Shown: in pieces, positions 43,120-53,790 of the stretch
How the letters are laid out: every line of letters starts with the position of its first letter
Position numbering within the stretch: position 1 is the first letter of the stretch
Assembly: GCA_022495995.1 (NCBI GenBank)
Contig: JAFEMH010002502.1
Span: forward strand, 272,003-336,002
Length of the DNA: 64,000 nucleotides
Reading direction: 5' to 3'
Source of the DNA: Adenophora triphylla var. japonica
Lineage: Eukaryota > Streptophyta > Magnoliopsida > Asterales > Campanulaceae
Program-made: the position numbers and the translations under genes
The notes under the pieces: generated by a model
What the model saw: only the letters and a program-made list of their open reading frames with translations
Databases searched by the model: none
What the model was told of the DNA's origin: nothing

Positions 43120-45584
43120 ATGACCAACTCAGAGGAGAACGGTGGGGGACGTACAACTCCACACCCCGAAAATCCGCAAAATGCCGAACAGTGGAATCAG
43201 ATGTTGGAACAGATAATACAAAATCTAGAGGCTCAGATCAGTCAGTTATTGAAAAGTATCAGAACCCAGGGGCTAGCAATTGTTCGCCACCCTAATGGAA
43301 CCTTTACGGTTGATGCGGAGATTGGAGCTAATTACCCTCCCGGGCATGCCAACTACCGTCAAATGCCCTGTTCCCTTTCGTGTGGAACTACTAATGGGCC
43401 AAGCATCCCCCAGCCTATCACTCAGCCTGCCTCTCGGCCTCATCGTATCGATCTTGGTCAACTTCCCCCCGGTGCCTCTCAGTTTTCACCTTTGGGTTTC
43501 AATCGATGCATTTACGCCCGCGGCTTGGAATGGGTCGGCTCGCTACTCCAAAACCTCGGTGCTGGCCCGGGCCATCGAGTCTTGAATTGGTCGATTCAAG
43601 TACATCTCGGCCCCTACGGCTCGACACTCCTCAACAGTCCGATCTAGGTCAACCCCCCGGTGCCTCTCGGGTCTCACCACCGGGATTGAATCGGTTGGCT
43701 TTCGCCCCACGGCTTGGAAGGGGTCGGTTTACTACTTCACAACATCGATGCAGTTCGGGTCATCGGCTTGGAAGGGGTCGATTCACTACTTCACAACCCG
43801 ACGGTCATCTCGGAATGGGACAGTTCACTTCTCAGGCTCCATGGTTCAGAGTGGGCCAGCTTGCTTCCTCCAATTCTCGAAGCACACTTGCCCCTATGAT
43901 ACTGCAAGATCACATGGGCCACCAGGCTTTTATCACCACTTCATCAGGTTCACCGTATTCACAATATCCTCCAAGCTCTACCTCGCCCCTCCGGTTGGGA
44001 AGTCCGACAAGGTCAAATGCTCCTCATCAAATTCTCCACCCGGCCGTTACGCAAGCTGCTCCTGCTCATCAAGTACAGTATACACATTTCCCTTGCAGTC
44101 ATGTTCCTCAGTGTGGTCAAGACACATTCAATCCTACTGTTACGATGCCTCAAACCTCATGTTTTCAGCAGCCTTTTGGATCCGCACTCACTGCTCCCTG
44201 GTATCCACCCATTACGAGCCATATATCCTCATCTTCGGCAACTGCCAGGCCTTATGAGGAGGGTTACGGTCACGATTTTAATGCTCAGACTGTCATCCCT
44301 CCCACCAGAGTACTTCCTACTATGGTTTCATTTACTAATGCCAATCTTGTGGTGGGGTCACGCAGTCCTAGTGTTCCTATTGACTCGTCCAATGGATTAT
44401 TGGTAGAACCAATTAAGGAGGTACAAGAAAAGCCTAGCAACGAGAGTATCGACGATCGCTCGACTCGGGCCATCTCACCATACCAATCTTGTGTATCTGA
44501 CACGAATGAGGTTTACAAAAGGTCGAATCTCGACGATTACATCGATGATTACATCAAAAGGGTCCGTGCACGGGGAAAAACTATGAGTCTGAACATGTCT
44601 CACCGCTATAAACCTTACCCTTCCAACACGGCTCCGACATCCAGTAAAGGAAAGAAGGCATTGTGTACAATTGACGGCACCCAAAAGCAACCAAGAAATG
44701 GTGGTCCTTTAAGGCAACGAGAACATTTTGATGATTTTGGGATGCCCATGGGCTTAATTTTTAAGGGTTTAGTAAGGGAAGGCCTTTTGGAGCCTCTCAG
44801 GGACTACCATCCAAGGAGCTCAAATGCACCCCTCGACATGAGTAAGCACTGCGCCGTCCATGATCATTATGGCCACACGACCGACAACTGCACAGTCTTG
44901 AAGAGAGCGGTTCAAAGGTTAATCGAAGCGGGCAAGCTTGAGCGCCCCAATGGACCAAAATCGGCAAACTCTGTTCAGAATGGTGACCAAGTCAATGACC
45001 AAATCTCGAATCAAAGAGCATTAAGAATTTATTCTCCCCCAAAGGAGAAATCACATCCCGAGGATTTGGGTGTTCCCTTAAGCAAAGTTTTAAATAGCTT
45101 GCTAAAGCAGGGTCTCCTCGAACCCATAAGAAACTATCAGCCCAAGGATCCCAAAATCCCTTTGGACACCACTAAGCATTGTGCTTTCCACTAGTATCAC
45201 GGTCATATAACCGATAACTGTACAGCTTTGAGAAAGGCAATTCGGGGGTTAATTAAGAAGGGCAAACTCGAGCGCCTCAGTGATCTCAACCCTGCCAATG
45301 ATCATTTACCAAACAACGCGAATGTAAACATGATTGAGTTTTATGATTCAAGCTCTGTGAATTCAATAGACTCTGACAAGCCAGATGATTTAGTCGCAAC
45401 AAATGTTGAGAATGGATGGTTTGACTGCAACAAGCATGTGGCCATGGCAAAGCTGGATTTGGTGAAATGTTTTGAACTCTCGCCCTCCGATAAGTTCACG
45501 ACTGACGCCAAGGGTAAATGGGATGATAATGATCTGATGGCAGATAAGGCAACCGTCAGGGCCGGTGAGCGAGGAATTCCTTGA
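43120..45584 (+). pseudogene. Copy B2 gag-like frame A
   Basis: The ATG at 43120 opens 176 codons (to 43647) without the frameshift seen in B1: MTNSEENGGG, a heptad-like segment (WNQMLEQIIQNLEAQISQLL), then GTFTVDAEIGANYPPGHANY. A frame change near 43540 leads into the long frame 43506-45194. Both knuckle modules are present; the first has CAVHDHYGHTTDNC and the second is stopped by TAG at 45192-45194 where B1 has CAG. After that stop the frame continues to an acidic tail ending at 45584. B1 and B2 together indicate one ancestral protein of roughly 800 residues. Confidence 0.65.
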
Positions 45585-46760
45585 AGTTACCAAAGGCGAG
45601 CATAGTCTGCTGAAGGATAGAGACGTGGTCCAACAACAAAGAATAGCTAGACTAGGGGCTACCCATCCTTTAATATTAAAACAGTCTTTTAGTCAACCTT
45701 CGTAGGTTCTAGTACTTTCTTCGTTCAATCGAGTCCTCCTTGGACATTGTAGTTAATCTTAAAATTTCTATAAAAGAGTCTTTTTCTTTTCTTGCTAGAC
45801 TTGAGACATTATTTGCACACCTACATTACATTTAATGAAATGGGTTTATTTTAAATAATCACTCGCATTGCTCAACAAATAATCTCTGGAAATGATTAAG
45901 ATTTTAATTAATTGGTGCGATAAAGTCAAATAATGCCTTCCCTATACAGTTTCCTCAGCTCACAAAGGCCTTCATCAAGCCATACACTTTCCAAAACATG
46001 TCCCCATCATCACCTTGACCAAGTCAACGACGGCGGCAGCATCAAAGAACAACAAAAGGTCACTCAGCATCGGAAGATTGACCCCATGTTGACAAAAACC
46101 AGGGCTTGCCTCCGCCCCCATGCATCAAGAAAGTTCAAGCGTGCTTGCCTTCGTCCTCAAGTGCTTAAAAAAAGCTCAAGCAAAAGCTCCAAAAAAAAAA
46201 CAAAAGCTTCAAAAAAAAAAGAAGAGAAAAGCTTCAAAAAAAAAGGGGATAAGGCCAAGGACCCAGCACCGCCGATCAGAGGCTTGACATATGGGCAAAA
46301 TTAAATCCCGAAGAACGGAAGTTGTCGACAACAAAGGAGCAGTTAAAGCAACGACAAAGACATATCATAAGCCCTCAAGCTGCATTCAAAATCTTTCTCC
46401 CCCGATGAAGGAAGAAACAACGGGATCGCCGAAATATCTGTCAAAATGACTTGTCAAGGAATCACCTCAAGGCCCGTACCTTATCATCCAAACATCCTAT
46501 CCGAGCCTTTTCACCAAAAGTACCACAAATGTTCATACCCCTTTTCCAAAGCCAAACACAGTTCAAGCCCGAACTACGGCGACCTGAGCTCCTTATAATA
46601 AGGGGAACGTAGGCAACCAGAAATGGTCCGGTCATAAACACATCCAAATCCCAAGAAAATTCGGTCTCATCAATGACCTCTCCTATACACAATCTTTCTT
46701 CACAATTTGCCAACTTTACCCTTGGTATTGGTCGACTTTGTCCTCGTGATTAATCAAAAT
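45585..46760 (+). other. Copy B2 spacer with TatA-like post-integrase blocks
   Basis: Corresponds to 31808-32985 of B1; A-rich blocks are at 46165-46245. No gene is seen. Confidence 0.55.
46574..46612 (+). other. CTACG/CGTAG hairpin module
   Basis: Same sequence as the B1 copy at 32804 with inner CTCCTT/AAGGGG; the base after the outer stem is G here and A in B1. Confidence 0.65.
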
Positions 46761-46765
46761 GTTTG

Positions 46766-47405
46766 TTCATATCAAGATTAGGGGTGTGAGTAACCCGAAC
46801 ACTAATAAAGAGTTTTAAGCAATCTTGTGATCATTTTGAATAAAACATGTTTTCAGATGTCTCGACAAGTCTTCTTTTTCTACATTATAGGAAAAATAGA
46901 GCTAAAATTTTCTGTCAGCAGGGGCTTCCATACACTTTTACAAACCTTTCTACACGTATGCTCTCTCAAAAGAGTCAAACCCAAAGCGAGTTCTTTTGTA
47001 CCTTCATCAAATGAGGCCATCAAATAATACAAATCGGGGATTCGTCCCCACTTTTTGAAAATATGCCCCTGCAGGTATACATTCCTAAATTGTCTTTCTT
47101 TTACATTTTCCTCCGGTTGACTAATTGACTAAAGAAAATAATAAAGTAAATATAGAAGGATGGGTTGCCTCTTTTGCTACATGACAATTCAATTTGCATT
47201 AGAGTTGCACTGTACTCTTTAAGGGAGAACTTTCGTCAAGTCATTTCTTTAGAGTGGGGCTTCTCTGGTTATGCCGGGTCCACGTTGGTTCCTCACTTCA
47301 CTACAAGATTCATAATCATGAGGCTGAGGCTTTACCAAGTCGCTTCTTCAAAATCGAGACTTCGCCAACACATCTCTTCAGACCAAGGCTCCGCCAAGCA
47401 AAGTG
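46766..47405 (+). other. About 640 bp present in B2 and missing from B1
   Basis: B1 jumps from 'aatcaaaatgtttgt' (about 32991) straight to sequence corresponding to B2 47406. No gene or repeat is recognised inside. B1 carries a short duplicated patch at the break, so this is most simply a deletion in B1. Confidence 0.6.
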
Positions 47406-47518
47406 AGATTTGATCGCCATGTTGGTCATGGGTTTGTCAAGCGCAGTTCTTTGATGTCCAAGGATGAGGACGAAATTTTAACTAGGACCAGAGATTCATC
47501 ATATTTCCATGGCTAATA

Positions 47519-49771
47519 TTGGAATTCGAGTCCATAAAACTCCTTGTGCCAGTCAGAATGAGGTTTCGATGTTCATCCTTGGAAGGTGTCAGGAATTTTG
47601 GTTTGATGATTGCCCTCAAACCCGATGGGACTTTCACGGTAGAAGAGGAAAAGGATCCCCATCCCTATCTTGGCCAGACAGACTACCACCAAATGCCACC
47701 ACCTTCCTCACATGGAACCTCCACCGGGCCATACTCTTCTCAACCTGTGGATCAGTCATCCTTTCAGCCTCGGTCTGGTATACATTCACAGCCTCCCGGG
47801 GACAAGCTTTGGGAAACAAATTGAATTCACCCGATTTGGGCCAAGATGGTGTGCCTCAATACATTGGGGTCGGCTCGGTATGTCACAAAAGCTTGGTATG
47901 CCTCACAGCGGCTCGGTACGGGCATCGGGGGCTTCTCGGTTACATCAGTTGGTATGACTCCTCGCCTGGGTTTGGGACGGCGGTCAACTATGGATCGGTT
48001 TGAACTTCTCGGCCAGCTTTGGAATGCCTCGACAAGAACCCGATTCAAGACAGCCGGCCCGGCACCGCACAAGTCTCACAAGATCCCTTCATGACCGCCT
48101 TAACGGGACAAAGAAACCCCCAATCCCACTCTCGGCCGCCCGCACTACTCCAGGATGCCACCGCCAGCCTCCTATGGTACTATCTCCTTGATCTTTGGGT
48201 CAGCCAGCTCCCCAACTACAGACCATCGGATCCATGCAGCCTGACGGGACGAATCAGTTCGCAGTTCCTCAGTAGAAACAAAATCAGTACGAAATGTCTT
48301 CTCATGGTTGAGGGTACCTTGGAATGCCACAGAAAATTGGGATCCCGTCTCAGTTCGGAAACGATCAAGCCGAACCTTCACAACAACAGTTTAGAGTGCC
48401 GCAGCAACAGTTTGGGATGCCATCACAGTTTGGTTCGGGACAACAAAATGATGCTAGTTCGGTTGCCCCTAACACAGCTTCCACAAACCCATCTCTCACT
48501 CAGGGATCAATGGGCCAGCAAGCCCCTATCCCAGTTTCATCAGGAATCACCAGGACCGCAGCATCCTCCTGGTTATGCACCCTCGCCACAGCTAGCCATG
48601 CAATTCAACAACCAGGGACAGCAGCCCGCGTTTAAGCCTACTTATGGGTCTCACTCCGGAAACTCGAGCTACCCGGCCACCTCAAGTCTACCACCACCCT
48701 CTTTGCCAATTGGAAGTCAACAGCAAGCCGCTGGGTTCTATCCCTTTGACTAGGCTCCTACTCACACTCCATAGGGTAATTTGGGCTAAGGACAGGTTTA
48801 CGCCTATGCCCCAGGCCCTGCCATACTTTCCGCCAGCGTGCCGCCAATGGTGACCTCTCTCTCCAGCACGATCACCGGCTTGAACACTCTGGTTCCACCA
48901 CCGGACCCTCATCTGGCTTTGGTTCATGGAACACCATAAGGAAATGAAAGCGCAGATCGCCTAGCTGACACAAAGGAAGGCCGCCCTTCGGCCCGCAGAT
49001 CCTGATTCCGCACAAGTTCGTGATGCCTAACTGCTGACGGCCGTCATCCCAAGATCCACCTTGACACCTACTAAGCCAAAGGATGCACAAACCGGCAGTC
49101 GGCTGGCTACTTCTCCTTAAAACTAGGGGCTTCTAAAGTGGTTCTTTCGGTTGAAACCCAAGTTCAGGGCTACTTGGGAACAGATCACCAACACTTTCAC
49201 AGATAAGTATAAAGCCAACTTGGAATGAGAGACAAACAGAGTCGACCTGCAGACGACAATGCAGCGCCCAGATGAGAATATTGGGGATTTTTATAAAAGG
49301 TGGAACTTGAAGCTCAGCGAAATGACAACTCCTCCTTCTGAAGAGGCACAACTGGACATCTTTCAGTCATGCTTGAAGCCGCATTTAAGGGCCTCACTTA
49401 GCAATTTCCCCTATCCGGATCTGCGGGCAATGGTCAATTCCGGGGCTAAATTTGAGAGGGCTTACGATCAGCAGCAAGTTGTTGCACCTGCTTACAGATA
49501 CCGGGTTTCTTCCACCTCCAACACGACTCCTGCCCAGCCCTATTCGGGACAGGATTACAACAATGCCACTCCTTTCGTGCCAAGGAAAGGTGATGTGCCC
49601 AAGTCGCGAAGCCTTATGCTTGAAGATTTTGGAATGCCTCTGAGCGACGTCTTTCAGGGATTTGTGAAGCAAGGTTTGACCAGACAACCATCAGCCCATG
49701 GATCCCGGTGTCCCTTTGGACACAACTAAACTCTGTGCTTCCCACTAGTATTCTCACGAAGAAGGGCGGTG
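47519..49771 (+). pseudogene. Copy B2 gag-like frame B with capsid, multiple stops
   Basis: Parallel to B1 33116-35275. The N-terminal part reads KPDGTFTVEEEKDPHPYLGQ in one frame (47519-47824). The Gln-rich middle (48324-48635) shows QQQFRVPQQQFGMPSQFGSG. B2 keeps about 100 bp (48725-48830) missing from B1. Capsid phrases TTIQ/TTMQRPDENIGDFYKR and SNFPYPDLRAMVNSGAKFER occur at 49250-49460. The same two stops as in B1 are present: TGA at 49226 and TAG at 49746 in the knuckle module. No pol follows. Confidence 0.65.
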
Positions 49772-51210
49772 TGAGAACTGATCGAAAAGGATACCCCAAG
49801 GGCCCAACACAGTCAACAATCCATTCCCTAAGAAAAACCATAGGGTGAATATGATTGAAGCCATGAACAAGCCAAGTGCCACTATAGCTAACAGTTCCCA
49901 TATGGAAGACACCCTTTGAAGGGAGGATTCTAGTTGCATAGTTGTTGTCAATTTCGCCTCGAGGATCCTAGTTTCATAGTTGTTATCAAAGATGGGTTTC
50001 TCACTTCATGACGTAATGCTGCAATGAATCTGGGGTCACATCAACTCCACCTCGAGGTCTCTCACGTTGATCGATCGGCTTGGTACTTCATCAGTATGTC
50101 AGTTTTACAGTTAAACCTTTAACTGGACCTCCGTAGTGACGCTTTGTTGAACCTGGGGCCTTATCAAATCATTCAAAAAAAGATTCTGTGGCTTTCAGAA
50201 TGGGGCTTTATCAAGTCACACCTATCTTCAGAAGAAAGACCTAGTCACCTCAACAACTATCTTGGGGTTTCAGCTTTAGAACTTGGTATATGGCAACTCC
50301 CTGCATCATCAAAGGTTGAGAACTGGGAATCTCCTCATATCAGCATTTCACCAAGTCATTGTCAAATCACAACTAACCCAAGCGAAAGAGGGTTCATTCA
50401 TGACAACATACTTTGATTCTAGAGCCTGTCAGCATCAGCTTCAAATGTCCGAGACTGAAAAGAAATTTCAATCGAGACCCGGGGTTCAAATCCAACTTCA
50501 TCCCAAAATCAAAATTGACCTCATCAATGATGTGCAATTCAGTCCGCGACCAAAGGATATCACCCCACCAGCTCAAAGCTTGTCCCAAATAGTCCACAAC
50601 ACATGCAAACCCTCTCACCACATGCATCCCCACAAAAATTTCCCCAGGGCTCATGTAGCATGCAAAACATGAATCAATAAAAAAAAAATCCTAAGCGATC
50701 GCGAATCATTTTAGTTCCATACATGCATCCATCATCATGAATGTCATATGTGCATTTGTCCCTCTACTAACAAATGTAGCAATTCAAGCACGAAAGACCA
50801 GTTTTCCATCACTACCCGAAACCTCTCCGCAGCGAGGCTGGTCTCCACCGAAGCGTAATGACTTCAACGGAACTACCCAAATGACTGATACCTCAGGTCA
50901 ACACCCTCTTGGTTCAAACCCCCTCAAGCCCACGTCAGCTTGTGCTCGAACACCTAAAAGTCGACATCAGCCTGATTCAGACACCTCAATCCTGTACCAT
51001 TTTGGCCTCAGACACATTAGGTCAACACCACCTTGGCTCCAGATCTACAGCGCATCAAGTCCGAGAAGACATCTTCCGACATCTCCAGTTCGGCAAATGG
51101 ATGAAGACAACCTCCAGCATCTACAGTTTGGCAAAGATAGTCCCCATATCTATAGCTTGGCAAAGACGAGCTCCGGCAACCCCCAACATCCACAAATATA
51201 TGAAGACCGC
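49772..51210 (+). other. Copy B2 noncoding region downstream of gag-like frame B
   Basis: Nearly identical to 35276-36700 of B1; no coding sequence is recognised. Confidence 0.5.
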
Positions 51211-51221
51211 CTCCAGTGTCT

Positions 51222-51606
51222 ACAATTCGGTCAGAGACGCCAAGTTCTCAAATGCAAATCGGTCAGGGACGCCAAGTTCTCAAATGCAAATCGGTTAGGG
51301 ACGCCAAGTTCTCAAATACTATTCGGTCAGAGACGCCAAGTTCTCAAATGCAATTCGATCAGAGACGCCAAGTTCTCGAATACAATTCGATCAGGGACGC
51401 CATGTTCTCAAAATACAAATCGGTCAGAGACGCCAAGTTCTCAAATACAATTCGGTCAGAGACGCCAAGTTTTCAAATACAATTCGATCAGGGACGCCAA
51501 CTTCTCAAAATACAAATCGGTCAGAGACGCCAAGTTCTCAGATATAATTCGGTTAGAGACACCAAGTTCTCAAATGCAAATCGGTCAGAGACACAAAGTT
51601 CTCAAA
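51222..51606 (+). repeat. 32-bp minisatellite in B2, about 12 units
   Basis: Same unit as 36735-37115 with a few different substitutions. Confidence 0.85.
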
Positions 51607-51879
51607 AGCAAGAAGTCCCAATGTGAAGACAAGCTCAACAACTTCTACAAGGTTGACGATCACCAGCAAGATGCAGACTCAACCAAACTCCTCCTTCAGG
51701 TCAAAATGCCTCCAAAGACAGCAAATCGTCAGCAGAAACCGTCCCACAAACGGCAACCCAACAACTCTTCATCAACATCAGCCGTAGCCTCAGTCCTTCC
51801 GGCAGCTACAGGTAAGCACAGCACAGGTATGAAAGAATATCTTAGTCAACTACTTTTCTAAAAGAACATTATCATCAAA

Positions 51880-52060
51880 TCTTAGGGTGACTTCCCAAAA
51901 ATAGTCAAACCTTAGGGCGACTTACCAAAAATAGTCAAATCTTAGGGTGACTTTCCAAAATAGTCAAATCTTAGGGTGACTCCCCAAAAATAGTCAAGTC
52001 TTAGGGCGACTTCCCAAAAAATGTCAAATCATAGGGCGACTTCCCAAAAACAGTCAAACC
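51880..52060 (+). repeat. 30-bp minisatellite in B2, about 6 units
   Basis: Same unit as 37380-37572. Confidence 0.8.
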
Positions 52061-52117
52061 TCGGATGACTCCCGAATACCGTCAAACCGTCAAAGACCAT
52101 CCCCAGCAGTTGTCGAA

Positions 52118-52153
52118 CTACGTCCAGGCTTGATTCCCACTCGGGATACGTAG
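52118..52153 (+). other. CTACG/CGTAG hairpin module
   Basis: Outer stem intact; inner TCCC/GGGA with loop ACTC. It corresponds to the mutated B1 copy at 37625. Confidence 0.65.
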
Positions 52154-52264
52154 GTAGCCTACCATAGGTCCAGGCACTTGACCAACACGGTCACCCTTTT
52201 CCCCGATAATCCTCGTAAGCTCAAATCTTCCCCAGCGAGAACGCCCTCAAACAGTCTCCCTCAG

Positions 52265-52750
52265 GTACAAAACCTCGACTTAGGATCATACTCCTGAACT
52301 GAGTCCCCATTTAGGTTCATACTCCTGAACTGAAACCCCGACTTAGGATCATACTCCTGAACTAGGTCCCCATTTAGGTTCATACTCCTGAACTGAAACC
52401 CCGACTTAGGATCATACTCCTGAACTAGGTCCCCATTTAGGTTCATACTCCTGAACTAAGTCCCCATTCAGGTTCATACTCCTGAACTGAAACCCCGACT
52501 TAGGATCATACTCCTGAACTAGGTCCCCATTTAGGTTCGTACTCCTGAACTGAAACCCCGACTTAGGATCATACTCCTGAACTAGGTCCCCATTTAGGTT
52601 CATACTCCTGAACTGAAACCCCGACTTAGGATTATACTCTTGAACTAGGTTCCCATTTAGGTTCATACTCCTGAACTAAGTCCCCACTTAGGTTCATACT
52701 CCTGAACTGAGTCCTCATACTCCTGAACTGAATCCTCATTTAGGTTCATA
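52265..52750 (+). repeat. 63-bp dimeric minisatellite in B2
   Basis: Same 16-mer dimer as 37770-38262, about 7 units; one unit has GTTCGTACTCCTGAAC. Confidence 0.9.
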
Positions 52751-52954
52751 CTTCGGAACTAAACCTCAACTTAGGTTCATCCCTGACGAAAGTCAACGGA
52801 ATTCTGTCTCTTTCCTCACTTTCACCTCCGGCAGCAAACGTAAAACCGGTCCCTTCAAATGAAGTCCACCAAAAGACTGTCTATCCCCTCGAAGTCTGTC
52901 CCCGACAAAAGGATACGAACATCGAAGGAAATCGTTTCAAAACAAGTTGACACC

Positions 52955-53425
52955 TCCAGATCACCCATCACCAAGGTTCGAGACACCTAAGACGCCATCA
53001 TCAAGGTTCGAGGCACCTAAGACGCCATCATCAAGGTTTGAGGCACCTACGACGCCATCATCAAGGTTCGAGGCACCTACAACGCCATCATCAAGGTTTG
53101 AGGCACCTAAGACGCCATCATCAAGGTTTGAGGCACATAAGACGCCATCACCAAGGTTCGAGGCACCTAAGACGCCATCATCATGGTTCGAGGCACCTAA
53201 GACGCCATCACCAAGGTTCGAGGCACCTACGATGCCATCATCAAGGTTTGAGGCACCTAAGACGCCATCATCAAGGTTTGAGGCACCTAAGACGCCATCA
53301 CCAAGGTTCAAGGCACCTAAGACGCTATCGTCAAGGCTTGAGGCACCTAAGACGCCATCATTAAGGTTCAAAGCACCTAAGACGCCATCATTAAGGTTTG
53401 AGGCACCTAAAACGCTATCACACAC
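52955..53425 (+). repeat. 30-bp minisatellite in B2, about 15 units
   Basis: Same unit as 38463-38930; individual units differ between B1 and B2 by scattered substitutions. Confidence 0.9.
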
Positions 53426-53484
53426 AACACTAGGAAAGCGATAAATCGCAATCATCCCCTAATTCGACAAACCGAAATCATCAC

Positions 53485-53790
53485 TAGGGCGACTTCCCAA
53501 AAATAGTCAAATCATAGGGCGACTTCCTAAAAATAGTCAAATCATAGGGCGACTTCCTAAAAATAGTCAAATCATAGGGCGACTTCCCAAAAATAGTCAA
53601 ATCATAGGGCGACTTCCCAAAAATAGTCAAATCATAGGGCGACTTCCCAAAAATAGTCAAATCATAGGGCGACTTCCTAAAAATAGTCAAATCATGGGGC
53701 GACTTCCCAAAAATAGTCCAATCATAGGGCGACTTCCCAAAAATAGTCAAATCATAGGGCGACTTCCCAAAAATAATCAAATCATGGGGC
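53485..53790 (+). repeat. 30-bp minisatellite in B2, cut by TatA-2
   Basis: Same unit as 38992-39290, about 10 units, ending abruptly at 53790 where the TatA-2 LTR begins. The last five bases (ggggc) are a candidate target duplication; the partner is outside the window. Confidence 0.85.

Larger units (their letters stand above)
26531..53790 (+). mobile_element. TatB tandem array: LTR-A, copy B1, LTR-B, copy B2 (truncated)
   Basis: Two nearly identical internal regions (27794-39738 and 41591-53790) are separated by a single LTR, so the array is LTR-internal-LTR-internal and is cut by TatA-2 before a third LTR. Each copy carries two gag-like frames, five minisatellites, hairpin modules and a PPT, but no RT, RNase H, integrase or protease. 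PBS, LTR ends, leader and PPT resemble TatA. The left target site is probably ggtat (26526-26530). Confidence 0.85.
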
